From Akkermansia muciniphila (GTDB taxonomy: Bacteria > Pseudomonadota > Gammaproteobacteria > Burkholderiales > Burkholderiaceae_C), in assembly GCA_943331105.2 (NCBI GenBank), contig CALQKH020000011.1:79683-143682 (forward strand): a stretch of 64,000 nt of DNA, given 5' to 3'. Under the pieces are notes generated by a model. It ran no database searches. It had not been told where the DNA came from and worked only from the letters and a program-made list of their open reading frames with translations. This document shows, in pieces, positions 46,017 to 54,248 of this stretch; within the stretch, counting starts at the first letter, position 1, and every line of letters begins with the position of its first letter. Both the position numbers and the translations under genes were made by a program.

Positions 46017-46961
46017 ATGTTCAAGAAAACCCTCGCTGCTTTGGCCATTGGCCTCAGCTTCACCGCCGCCATGGCCCAAGAGATCAATTTCGGCATCATT
46101 TCCACAGAAGCCACACAAAACTTGAAAGCCGACTGGCAGCCCCTACTCGACGACATGGAAAAGCAAACCGGCCTGAAGGTCAAGGCCTTCTTTGCCCCGG
46201 ATTACGCCGGCATCATCGAAGGCATGCGCTTCAACAAAGTGCAAATGGCCTGGATGGGCAACAAATCGGCCATGGAAGCGGTGGACCGCTCCAACGCTGA
46301 AGTGTTCGCCCAAATGGTCAACGCAGATGGCACACAAGGCTATTACTCGCACCTGATCGTGCACAAAGACAGCCCACTGAACAACCTAAACGACATGTTC
46401 AGAAACGCCAAAAACCTGAGTTTTGGAAATGGCGATCCCAACTCTACATCTGGTTTTTTAGTGCCTGGCTTCTATGTTTTTGCCCAGAACAAAGTAGATG
46501 TTCGCACGGCTTTCAAGGTTTCTCGCAGTGCCAACCATGAAGCTAATGCCTTGGCTGTTGCGAATAAGCAAGTAGATGTCGCAACAAACAACAGCGAGAA
46601 CTTAGAGAAGTTCAAAGATCGTCAAGCTGCCAAATTCAATGACCTCAAAATCATTTGGACTTCACCCTTGATTCCGTTGGATCCCATGGTCATGAGCAAA
46701 AATTTGCCAGAAGCAACCAAATCCAAAATCAAAACCTTTTTTTATAACTACGCCAAAACCGATGCCCGTGAGAAAGAGATCGTGATGAAGATCTCCAAGT
46801 TGTCGGGCTTCAAGGCATCGACCAACGAGCAACTCAAGCCGATTCGTCAGTTGGATCTTTTTGCACAGCGCAACAAAATTGATGGTGACACCACCATGTC
46901 TGCCGCTGAAAAGCAAACCAAATTGTCAGACATTGACCAAAAATTGGCCGCACTGAAGTAA
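46017..46961 (+). CDS. phnD: Phosphonate-binding protein PhnD
   Basis: A periplasmic binding protein of 314 residues with a signal peptide ending around AAMAQE. INFGIISTEATQNLKADWQPLL, YAGIIEGMRFNKVQMAWMGNKS and SRSANHEANALAVANKQVDVATNNSENL are the PhnD signatures. The central 46390-46800 is clearly more AT-rich (about 43-45% by hand count) than its flanks and has different codon use, as if replaced by recombination with a relative. Confidence 0.95.
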   Translation: MFKKTLAALAIGLSFTAAMAQEINFGIISTEATQNLKADWQPLLDDMEKQTGLKVKAFFAPDYAGIIEGMRFNKVQMAWMGNKSAMEAVDRSNAEVFAQMVNADGTQGYYSHLIVHKDSPLNNLNDMFRNAKNLSFGNGDPNSTSGFLVPGFYVFAQNKVDVRTAFKVSRSANHEANALAVANKQVDVATNNSENLEKFKDRQAAKFNDLKIIWTSPLIPLDPMVMSKNLPEATKSKIKTFFYNYAKTDAREKEIVMKISKLSGFKASTNEQLKPIRQLDLFAQRNKIDGDTTMSAAEKQTKLSDIDQKLAALK

Positions 46962-46983
46962 TTTGGATGCGTCTGGCTGCGGG

Positions 46984-47013
46984 CTCCTCAGTGCATGTGT
47001 GTGTGTTGAGGAG
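46984..47013 (+). other. Intergenic hairpin between phnD and phnE
   Basis: CTCCTCA (46984-46990) pairs with TGAGGAG (47007-47013) over a 16-nt GT-rich loop, with no T-run. It probably protects the phnCD mRNA or lowers phnE output rather than terminates. Confidence 0.5.
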
Positions 47014-47064
47014 TCGCATTGATTGGGGCTGCTGGTTTGGCCCACTTGTTTTGAATTGAGCCCT

Positions 47065-47871
47065 ATGTCATCAGTCACCCACTCTCCATTGCACGACTTA
47101 GCCCATACGGCAGCACCCAAGCGCAGTCTGACTTGGTACATGTCGTGGGCCTTCTTGCTTTTGTTGCTGGCGGCTTCTTGGAAAGGTGCTGACATGCGCC
47201 CAGCCGAGTTGTTCCGTGATTCGGGCAACATGAGCCAATACGCTGCAGAGTTCTTTCCCCCGAATTTCCGGCAATGGCGGATGTACGTCGACGAGATGAT
47301 CATCACTTTGCAAATTGCTTTGTGGGGTACAGTTTTGGCCGTGGTGACTGCGGTGCCATTGGCACTCTTGGCGTCATCCAACATCGTGCCATGGTGGGTG
47401 TATCAACCTGTGCGTCGTTTGATGGACTCGTTTCGCGCCATTAACGAAATGGTTTTTGCCATGCTCTTTGTGGTGGCGGTAGGCTTGGGACCGTTTGCGG
47501 GTGTGCTGGCCTTGTGGATCCACACCGCAGGCATTTTGGCCAAGTTGTTCTCTGAGGCGGTGGAGGCGATCGACCCCCAACCCGTGGAGGGCATTCGGTC
47601 CACCGGCGCATCGGCAATGCACGAAATTGTTTACGGTGTGTTACCGCAAGTCATGCCACTGTGGATCTCATTCACACTTTACCGTTTTGAGTCCAACGTG
47701 CGATCTGCATCTGTAGTCGGTATGGTAGGCGCTGGCGGTATCAGCGTTGTTTTGTGGGAAATCATTCGCGGTTTTCAATACGCCGAAACTTGCGCTGTGA
47801 TGCTGATCATTATTGTGACGGTGAGCATTATTGACCTTGTGTCCGCTCGTATTCGCAAGTTCTTCGTATGA
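47065..47871 (+). CDS. phnE: Phosphonate ABC transporter permease PhnE
   Basis: 268 residues, five or six membrane helices. The EAA-type coupling loop is [60 protein letters not shown] matches PhnE. ATG 47065 is chosen; an upstream in-frame start would be in the hairpin region. The HD gene follows 8 bp later. Confidence 0.94.
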   Translation: MSSVTHSPLHDLAHTAAPKRSLTWYMSWAFLLLLLAASWKGADMRPAELFRDSGNMSQYAAEFFPPNFRQWRMYVDEMIITLQIALWGTVLAVVTAVPLALLASSNIVPWWVYQPVRRLMDSFRAINEMVFAMLFVVAVGLGPFAGVLALWIHTAGILAKLFSEAVEAIDPQPVEGIRSTGASAMHEIVYGVLPQVMPLWISFTLYRFESNVRSASVVGMVGAGGISVVLWEIIRGFQYAETCAVMLIIIVTVSIIDLVSARIRKFFV

Positions 47872-47879
47872 GGTGAACC

Positions 47880-48440
47880 ATGTCACTCACATTGTCAGAA
47901 GTGATTAGTTTGCTTGAGCGCCGTGGACAAATTCAGTACGGCATGGAAGCAATAAACCAACTCGAGCACGCGCTGCAGTGCGCGGACCTGGCAGAAAATG
48001 CTGGCGAAACACCTGAAATCGTCGTGGCATCATTGCTTCACGACTTGGGGCACTTACTGGTTGAAACCCGTGATGAGCAACAAATGCAAAAGACAAAGCA
48101 GGATGACTTACACCAATACATCGCACTGCCATTTATCCGTAGCCTGTTTCCGGCCGCGGTATTGGAACCCATCCGCATGCATGTGGATGCCAAACGATAC
48201 CTCTGCCTGATCGATCCAAGTTATTGGGCCAGTTTATCGGCCGCATCAAAACACAGCCTGGAGCAGCAAGGGGGGGTGTACAACGTGGCTGAAGCCTCAG
48301 CCTTTATTGCGCAGCCTTATGCAGCTGAATCTGTGCGACTGCGCCGTTATGACGACTTGGCCAAAGTGCCTGCAAAGGCAGTGCCTCCCTTGTCTTATTA
48401 CAACTCCCACCTCAATAAAGTAGTTTTGAAATCTGCTTGA
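47880..48440 (+). CDS. PhnZ/TmpB-like HD-domain phosphonate oxygenase
   Basis: 186 residues of the 'phosphonate degradation operon associated HDIG' group. QYGMEAINQLEHALQCADLAE holds the Tyr-x2-Glu that gates the diiron site in PhnZ and the first His, and VVASLLHDLGHLL the HD pair; HVDAKRYLC adds a later ligand. These mixed-valent diiron oxygenases cleave the C-P bond of 1-hydroxyphosphonates. Their 2-oxoglutarate dioxygenase partner (PhnY/TmpA) is not in the window. It follows phnE by 8 bp. Confidence 0.82.
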   Translation: MSLTLSEVISLLERRGQIQYGMEAINQLEHALQCADLAENAGETPEIVVASLLHDLGHLLVETRDEQQMQKTKQDDLHQYIALPFIRSLFPAAVLEPIRMHVDAKRYLCLIDPSYWASLSAASKHSLEQQGGVYNVAEASAFIAQPYAAESVRLRRYDDLAKVPAKAVPPLSYYNSHLNKVVLKSA

Positions 48441-48450
48441 GTCTTGCGCC

Positions 48451-48516
48451 TGCTGTTGCAAGCCCCGTTCACCATCGGCTCAGTCTGGCATGCGCAGCAA
48501 AGACTGCCCCATTTGA
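48451..48516 (+). pseudogene. Remnant tail of the zinc-ribbon gene
   Basis: In the same frame as 32537-32602 this reads C-C-C-K-P-R-S-P-S-A, then QSGMRSKDCPI and a stop. The upstream part of the gene is absent; the HD gene ends 10 bp before. It is the counterpart of the psd remnant at the left edge of the island. Confidence 0.8.
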
Positions 48517-48563
48517 ATACGTGCACCTGACACCACGCCGTCGGCCCATTCAAACCCAGGTGG
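48451..48563. repeat. Right copy of the direct repeat flanking the phn island
   Basis: Same orientation as 32537-32649, 15914 bp apart. It covers the intact psd 3' end and the zinc-ribbon tail remnant. Confidence 0.9.
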
Positions 48564-49361
48564 TACAAAAATCAAAATGGTGGACCCATGCTCAAACCAA
48601 CCCATTTCTTGCCCCTTGGCATACAGAGCATCGCAAGGCATCTCGTTGGGCCCCCGGTAACGCAGATTCAACAACACATCCACCGCGTGTAAACGCATGC
48701 TCGCGACCAAAACAGCTGCTACGGGCACGATCAAAAATGGAACGCCGGTTTCTGTCTGCATGTGCAACACAGCCCGTTCATTTTTGCAAAACAACTCGGC
48801 CACCCGCTTGAGCGCTACCGGATTCACGTTCCAAGTGTCACCTGACACATAGGTCACATGCTTCAAATGGACATGGTGGGGCGCATGAAAACGGTGGTAC
48901 ATGCTGCTGGTCAAGCGCAACGTCACATAGGAACCGCCCTCCAGAACAGCGGGCCAATGCTGGCATCGTTCAGAGGCTCCCACCAGAGATTGCAACTGGT
49001 AAGGAAACCCCTTGGCCTGATACACCTGCCCTTGGGTGATGGTCCCGCACTCCCCCACGATCGCATCACAAGGTGACGTGAAACATGCAGGATCTAGATT
49101 GACGAGCCTCGCTCCAGGTTTGAGTTCACGCGTGAAACAAGCGTGCAGACTGTCAAATTTCTCATGTTTCGCATCACTCAAATCCAGATCACTGAACATG
49201 CGCCATACCGCCATGGACGATTTGACCACCCAAGGATGTCGGATCTGACTCCACCAGCCCATGAAACGGGTCAGTGTGATGCGCGGGATACGGTTGGTCA
49301 GCAAAAAGTTGAGGTCTTCTTGAATCATCCACTTTTGAAAAATTTGGCGAATCTTCATCAT
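48480..49361 (-). CDS. psd: Phosphatidylserine decarboxylase proenzyme
   Basis: Makes phosphatidylethanolamine from phosphatidylserine in the inner membrane by a pyruvoyl cofactor formed by self-cleavage. 293 residues from ATG 49361. SPCDAIVGECG, YHRFHAPHHVHL (catalytic His segment) and VNPVALKRVAELFCKNERAVL are typical. The cleavage motif is FEHGST where LGST is usual, so Gly-Ser-Thr is kept but Leu is His. It differs from a housekeeping psd by its setting among lipid-remodelling genes; a second psd elsewhere is possible. Confidence 0.9.
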   Translation of the reverse strand: MMKIRQIFQKWMIQEDLNFLLTNRIPRITLTRFMGWWSQIRHPWVVKSSMAVWRMFSDLDLSDAKHEKFDSLHACFTRELKPGARLVNLDPACFTSPCDAIVGECGTITQGQVYQAKGFPYQLQSLVGASERCQHWPAVLEGGSYVTLRLTSSMYHRFHAPHHVHLKHVTYVSGDTWNVNPVALKRVAELFCKNERAVLHMQTETGVPFLIVPVAAVLVASMRLHAVDVLLNLRYRGPNEMPCDALYAKGQEMGWFEHGSTILIFVPPGFEWADGVVSGARIQMGQSLLRMPD

Positions 49362-49362
49362 G

Positions 49363-49396
49363 TTGTCACTCAATTTGAATAGAAAGAAAGTTCATT
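49363..49396 (+). promoter_or_regulatory. Weak Pho-box-like promoter of the aminotransferase gene
   Basis: TTGTCAC (49363-49369), tcaa, TTTGAAT (49374-49380), 10 nt, TTCATT (49391-49396). Only the first unit matches well. Confidence 0.35.
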
Positions 49397-49413
49397 GACT
49401 CAAGGAAATCAAC

Positions 49414-51054
49414 GTGATCACCACTTGGATAGGACTGGGCGCTTTGGGCGCTTTGACCACTCTGGCGCCGGCCATACGTCAAAGAATTCAACTTTCGCGG
49501 GCCAAACACCGATCTTTGGCAGGACATTCGAAAATGGCCAAACGTCTGGCTCGGTTGTTGCCCGGCTACAGTTTTGACGACAGCAGTTTTTTTGCTTGTG
49601 ATGGCGCACCCACGCAGGTTCAGGCCCAACGCCGAGCTGCCTTCATGGGTCTGGCCAACACCTTGCAAAATCGCCACCCACTGAGCATCCAAGCTTCGGC
49701 ACAGGCACGGAGCAACATCTCTGACATGCAATTCATTTCGGCGTACCGGGTGCCTTTTCAATTCAGTCCCATGGTCAGAGAGCATCTGAAAGTCGGCTCT
49801 TTCTTGCAGTCTGCCCAAGGCGTTCAGGTCACCGATTTGGACGGCCAGGTTTTTTACGATCTGACAGGTTCTTACGGCGTCAACGTGTTTGGCGCAGACT
49901 TTTACAAAGAAACCATGCAACTGGGCATGGCCCGAACCCAAGAGCTGGGACCGGTTTTGGGCTCGTATCACCCTGTTGTGGCGAGCAACGCGGAGCGACT
50001 CAAAGCCATTTCGGGTTTGGACGAGGTGTCTTTTCACATGTCCGGAACAGAGGCTGTCATGCAAGCCGTCCGGTTGGCCAGGTACCACACACGTCGCAAA
50101 AACATTGTGCGGTTTTGTGGTGCATACCATGGCTGGTGGGAAGACGTGCAACCGGGCCCTGGCAACCCCATGCCACCTCGCGAAACCTTCACCCTGAGTG
50201 ACATGAGCGAGCGAAGCTTGCAGGTGCTGCGCACGCGAAAAGACATTGCTTGCGTGTTGATCAATCCTTTGCAGGCTCTGCACACCAATGCCAATGCGCC
50301 CGGTGATTCGACTCTGGTGGACAGCAGCCGACGGGCAAGCTACGACCGCGAGGCCTACACCACTTGGCTCAAAGCATTGAGAAAAGTATGTACGGAGCGG
50401 TGCATTGCACTGATCTTTGACGAAGTCTTCTTGGGATTCCGTTTGGCAGCTGGTGGCGCTCAAGCTTATTTTGGCGTTCAAGCCGACATGGTCACTTACG
50501 GCAAAACACTGGGCGGCGGTTTTCCGGTTGGCGTTGTGTGCGGGAAGCACGAATGGATGCGCCGGTTCAACGAAAAACGTCCCGCTGACATTTGTTTTGC
50601 CCGAGGCACCTTCAACGCACACCCGGCTGTCATGGGTGCCATGTCGGCATTTCTGGACCAACTCGACACACCAGCAGTTCAAGCCATTTACCACGGCCTG
50701 GACGAACGATGGAATGCGCGTGCAGCCCTTTTCAACAGCACCATGACGGCGAATGGATTGCCCTTTCAAGTGGCCAACATGTCCAGTGTTTGGACGCTTT
50801 TTTACACACAGCCCAGCCGTTACAACTGGATTTTGCAGTACTACCTCAGGCTGCATGGATTGGCGCTCAGTTGGGTGGGTACGGGTCGAATGATCTTCAG
50901 CCTCAACTACAGCGATGAAGATTTTGACGCTGTCATGCAAAGGTTTGTACAGGCTGGTCTGGAAATGCAGCGTGACGGATGGTGGTGGCATGCACCCATG
51001 ATCACCAATCAATCCATTCGCCGTCGCATCCTCAAAGAAACATTGTTTCGTTGA
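49414..51054 (+). CDS. Membrane-anchored class III aminotransferase (GSA-aminomutase-like)
   Basis: 546 residues from GTG 49414 with AAGGA upstream. Residues 1-20 form a hydrophobic N-terminal anchor (MITTWIGLGALGALTTLAPA). The PLP domain has HMSGTEAVMQAVRLAR, RFCGAYHGWW, LIFDEVFLGFR and the Schiff-base Lys in TYGKTLGGGFPVG. The family includes glutamate-1-semialdehyde aminomutase, but the membrane anchor and place beside psd are unusual, so haem synthesis is unlikely. A lipid or headgroup-linked substrate is inferred from context only. Confidence 0.75.
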   Translation: MITTWIGLGALGALTTLAPAIRQRIQLSRAKHRSLAGHSKMAKRLARLLPGYSFDDSSFFACDGAPTQVQAQRRAAFMGLANTLQNRHPLSIQASAQARSNISDMQFISAYRVPFQFSPMVREHLKVGSFLQSAQGVQVTDLDGQVFYDLTGSYGVNVFGADFYKETMQLGMARTQELGPVLGSYHPVVASNAERLKAISGLDEVSFHMSGTEAVMQAVRLARYHTRRKNIVRFCGAYHGWWEDVQPGPGNPMPPRETFTLSDMSERSLQVLRTRKDIACVLINPLQALHTNANAPGDSTLVDSSRRASYDREAYTTWLKALRKVCTERCIALIFDEVFLGFRLAAGGAQAYFGVQADMVTYGKTLGGGFPVGVVCGKHEWMRRFNEKRPADICFARGTFNAHPAVMGAMSAFLDQLDTPAVQAIYHGLDERWNARAALFNSTMTANGLPFQVANMSSVWTLFYTQPSRYNWILQYYLRLHGLALSWVGTGRMIFSLNYSDEDFDAVMQRFVQAGLEMQRDGWWWHAPMITNQSIRRRILKETLFR

Positions 51055-51062
51055 CCCATCCT

Positions 51063-51092
51063 CAACGCTCAACCGCTGAAGGTTGAGCGTTG
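51063..51092. terminator. Hairpin between the convergent aminotransferase and DUF962-like genes
   Basis: CAACGCTCAACC (51063-51074) and GGTTGAGCGTTG (51081-51092) form a perfect 12-bp stem. There is no T-run after it on either strand, so termination is probable but not of canonical form. Confidence 0.55.
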
Positions 51093-51101
51093 AAAAATCA
51101 C

Positions 51102-51710
51102 TCAACGGCTGATGTGGAGATCTCTGTCGGCAAAACGCTCACCGCGCAACAGTTGCAACGGCGCTTTGTGGTACAGATAAATGTCGTGAAAAGGATCGGT
51201 CAAAATTTTGGTCATCCAGACCAAGCCTGTCTGGACATCATGCAAAAAGAACAAATGCACGGTGCGGAACAGCAAAGCGCCGATCCCCAAATAAAGCCAA
51301 GCGAATCCAACCGCCCGCATGTACTCCAACAAAGTCTCATGCGCTGGCAATATACCCATGAAGCCTGGATTCATGAATATGGCCAAGGGCAACAATGCCC
51401 AAACACTCAACAGCACAACTTTGCGGCGCAGGTTGTAGCCCACCTTGATGTCTTCTTTGAACTCGTTGGTTGCCTCGTTGACATGGTCATAGCCCAAGGG
51501 TTCAAAGAAAAAATGTCCCGCTTGACGTGATGTCATCGACACCAGCCAAGCCAATAAAGCCGCTATGGCTGGATCCACAAACATCAATCCATAGGCCACC
51601 ACAAAGGCCGTCGCACTGAGCAGGTGCAAGGACTGATTGATCCGGCAATGGTGGTAATAGCGGTGATCGTCCCAGCGCTGAACACGCAATGATTCCAAAA
51701 ATTCTTTCAC
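51102..51710 (-). CDS. Polytopic membrane protein, possibly DUF962/Mpo1-like
   Basis: 202 residues from GTG 51710 with AAGAGGGG upstream. Four hydrophobic segments and conserved-looking His clusters: HRYYHHCRINQSLH near the N-terminus and RQAGHFFFEPLGYDH after the second helix. These resemble the His-rich pattern of Mpo1/DUF962 fatty-acid dioxygenases and fatty-acid hydroxylases, but the match is loose. A lipid-modifying role fits the neighbours. A Pho-box-like promoter lies upstream. Confidence 0.5.
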   Translation of the reverse strand: MKEFLESLRVQRWDDHRYYHHCRINQSLHLLSATAFVVAYGLMFVDPAIAALLAWLVSMTSRQAGHFFFEPLGYDHVNEATNEFKEDIKVGYNLRRKVVLLSVWALLPLAIFMNPGFMGILPAHETLLEYMRAVGFAWLYLGIGALLFRTVHLFFLHDVQTGLVWMTKILTDPFHDIYLYHKAPLQLLRGERFADRDLHISR

Positions 51711-51738
51711 ACGTACCCCTCTTGATGAATGTGACCGA

Positions 51739-51772
51739 ATGATGATCGCTGAGTGTTAAAAATCAGTGACAG
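51739..51772 (-). promoter_or_regulatory. Pho-box-like promoter of the DUF962-like gene
   Basis: On the minus strand CTGTCAC (51772-51766), tgat, TTTTAAC (51761-51755), 10 nt, CATCAT (51744-51739). The first unit is a full consensus match. Confidence 0.5.
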
Positions 51773-51778
51773 CCTTTG

Positions 51779-51812
51779 TTGTCATCAAATTGTTAAATGC
51801 TTCACCCAATAT
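51779..51812 (+). promoter_or_regulatory. Pho-box-like promoter of the GT4 gene
   Basis: TTGTCAT (51779-51785), caaa, TTGTTAA (51790-51796), exactly 10 nt, CAATAT (51807-51812). The ATG at 51819 is where transcription should start, so a leaderless mRNA is possible. Confidence 0.55.
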
Positions 51813-51818
51813 CAGGGG

Positions 51819-53021
51819 ATGTACGAATCAAATCATGACCCCTACTTGGTTGAAAACATTGAGCCGCTCAACCCCAGCTTGCGCATCGCAGTGGTCACAG
51901 AAACTTGGCCACCAGAGGTCAATGGTGTAGCGCTCACGCTCTCGCGATTGGTGCAAGAGTTGAGTTTGCGACAACACACCATTCAGCTCATTCGTCCCAA
52001 GCAAACACCAAGTGAGACCGGCACGAGCCGAGAGGGCTGGACAGAACTCTTGCTCAAAGGCATGCCTATTCCACGCTACCCTGAACTCAAGTTGGGATTT
52101 CCAAGCAAAAAATCACTCATTCAGGCATGGACACAAAAGCGGCCTGACATTGTTCACATTGCCACAGAGGGCCCTTTGGGTTGGTCAGCCTTGCAAGCCG
52201 CCAAGGTTTTGCGCCTACCGGTTTCCTCCGATTTCAGAACCAATTTTCAAAGCTACAGCAAACACTATGGCGTAGGCTGGCTACAAAAGCCGATCGTGGC
52301 TTACCTGCGTAAATTTCATAACCGCACACACTGCACGATGGTCCCAACACAGGCGATGCGCGAACAACTTCACCAACTGGGGTTCGACAATCTGCACACC
52401 GTTGGCCGAGGTGTCAACACCACTTTGTTTCACCCAGATAAACGCAGCCCCGATTTACGTCGGCAGTGGCAAGCCGATGATGAAACCATGGTTTTGTTGT
52501 CAGTCGGACGACTGGCTGCAGAAAAAAATCTGGACCTGACCATCAAAACCTACCAAGCACTTTTACAAAACAATCGGAAAGTCAAACTGGTTTTTTGCGG
52601 TGATGGCCCTTACCGCGCCAAGCTTCAAGCCGAATGTCCAGACGCGATCTTCATGGGCATGTCAACACAACCGCAACTGGCCGTCGCGTATGCCAGCGCT
52701 GACCTGTTTCTTTTCACCAGCCTGACCGAAACATTTGGCAATGTCACACTGGAAGCCTTGGCCAGTGGCACACCTGTGCTGGCATTTGACTGTGCTGCCG
52801 CCAAAGAGGTCATAGAAGACGGGCGCAACGGTTGGCTGGTACACAATGAAGACGCGCAGCTTTATGTCTTGCGCGCTTTGGACATCAGTCAGCACATTCA
52901 AAATTTAAAAGACACTCGAAAAAACGCGCACACCAGCGTCCTCAAGTGGGAATGGAATGAAATTGCCTTGCAAGTGGAGCGTCTTTTCCGCCAAGTTCTG
53001 TCCACCTGTTCACGCAGCTGA
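51819..53021 (+). CDS. GT4 glycosyltransferase (Agt/MgtA-like)
   Basis: 400 residues of GT-B fold. RIAVVTETWPPEVNGVALTLSRLV is the acceptor-domain start of the alpha-mannosyl/glucuronosyl lipid transferases, and in the C-terminal domain LLSVGRLAAEKNLDL, YASADLFLFTSLTETFGNVTLEALASGTPVLAF hold the E-x7-E donor site. Relatives (Agt of rhizobia) make glucosyl- or glucuronosyl-diacylglycerol under phosphate starvation. With ugd nearby, UDP-glucuronate is a plausible donor. It ends tail-to-tail over the lplT end with a 12-bp overlap. Confidence 0.8.
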   Translation: MYESNHDPYLVENIEPLNPSLRIAVVTETWPPEVNGVALTLSRLVQELSLRQHTIQLIRPKQTPSETGTSREGWTELLLKGMPIPRYPELKLGFPSKKSLIQAWTQKRPDIVHIATEGPLGWSALQAAKVLRLPVSSDFRTNFQSYSKHYGVGWLQKPIVAYLRKFHNRTHCTMVPTQAMREQLHQLGFDNLHTVGRGVNTTLFHPDKRSPDLRRQWQADDETMVLLSVGRLAAEKNLDLTIKTYQALLQNNRKVKLVFCGDGPYRAKLQAECPDAIFMGMSTQPQLAVAYASADLFLFTSLTETFGNVTLEALASGTPVLAFDCAAAKEVIEDGRNGWLVHNEDAQLYVLRALDISQHIQNLKDTRKNAHTSVLKWEWNEIALQVERLFRQVLSTCSRS

Positions 53022-54248
53022 GGCGGGTGGCCGCAAAGACATCAGCCAAGGGGCTGCAGCCATCCACAAGGGCAGGCTCATCAACACCATGGTGGTGAAC
53101 AACGACCACTCCCAAGACACCATGAAGCTGTATGCCGCCAACATCATCAGCACACTCAAATTTTCATTGAAGCCTTGCACAGCGATGGATCGGCCAGCCG
53201 ACATGCTTTTTTTCCCACGTCTTTGCAACATCGCATTCATTGGAATCAACAGCATGCCACCCGACCAACCCGCCAAGACCAGAACAGGAATCACCACCCA
53301 TACATCCCGGATGAACGCCAGGCACGGCATCAACACCGCCAAAAGCAAAGCCCATCGCAAGGATTTGCGTGACTTGAAACCCTCCCGCTTAAGTGCCGCC
53401 ATGATGGCGCCACCCATCACACCCAAGGCCACCACCCCTTGAAGATATGCACCTTGCTGTAAATTCAAGCCACCCTGCGTTTGCGCCCAAACCAAAACGA
53501 CAAATTGCAGCACCGCGCCAACACCCCAACTCAGAGTGGTCACACGCAAAGACACCCCTCCTAAAGTATCAGCCCACAGTTGTCGGTTATTTCTCCAAAA
53601 TGGAAGCCATCGGACATCACGCCAGGCCAAAGCATGGGGAACCTTGGGCTCCGTGGGCAGAATCCCTGAATTGCTGATTGCAGACAACCCATACAACAAC
53701 CCAACGACGGCCAAGCCTGAAACCAATTCGGTTTGCACCAACCATGCAGGCCTGTCTTGAATACCCAACAGATCCATCAAGCCCGGATTTGCGCTGCCCA
53801 TGCCGATCAACCAACCCCCTAAAACAACGCCACCCAAGATGGACAGCACCATCGTGACTTCGACCCAGGCATTGGCCTGAACAAGCCGCGATGCAGCCAC
53901 AGTTTCGATGACCAGACCATACTTTGCGGGTGCATAAACTGAAGCGGCCAATCCAGTCAGCGCGAAGGCCAACAAAGGATGCATGCCCATCAACAAGCTC
54001 AAAACGGCCAAGATCTTGAGCAAGTTCATCACCGACATGACGTCTCGCTTTGAAAAGCCATCGGCCAAGGGGCCCACCCAACTGGCCATCAAAACATACG
54101 ACAAAGTGAAAGCAAACTTGAGTAACGGCGCCCAATAACCGGGGTAAGCCTGCTCTTGTAAAAAGCAAACGCCCAGCACCAGCAGTGCGTTGTCGGCTAA
54201 TCCACAGAAAAACTGGGCCAGGATCAGCCAAAAAAAACCCTTAGGCAT
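53010..54248 (-). CDS. lplT: Lysophospholipid transporter LplT
   Basis: A 412-residue major facilitator protein with about 12 helices; [22 protein letters not shown] is the LplT opening, and [13 protein letters not shown] the typical loop. LplT flips lysophospholipids inward for re-acylation. The ATG lies inside the last codons of ugd (8-bp overlap), so both are on one mRNA. Confidence 0.87.
   Translation of the reverse strand: MPKGFFWLILAQFFCGLADNALLVLGVCFLQEQAYPGYWAPLLKFAFTLSYVLMASWVGPLADGFSKRDVMSVMNLLKILAVLSLLMGMHPLLAFALTGLAASVYAPAKYGLVIETVAASRLVQANAWVEVTMVLSILGGVVLGGWLIGMGSANPGLMDLLGIQDRPAWLVQTELVSGLAVVGLLYGLSAISNSGILPTEPKVPHALAWRDVRWLPFWRNNRQLWADTLGGVSLRVTTLSWGVGAVLQFVVLVWAQTQGGLNLQQGAYLQGVVALGVMGGAIMAALKREGFKSRKSLRWALLLAVLMPCLAFIRDVWVVIPVLVLAGWSGGMLLIPMNAMLQRRGKKSMSAGRSIAVQGFNENLSVLMMLAAYSFMVSWEWSLFTTMVLMSLPLWMAAAPWLMSLRPPASAA

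Noticed and set aside
49366..51105. A 579-codon minus-strand frame over the aminotransferase gene
   Set aside because: The plus strand encodes a clear PLP enzyme with all motifs; the antisense translation shows none.
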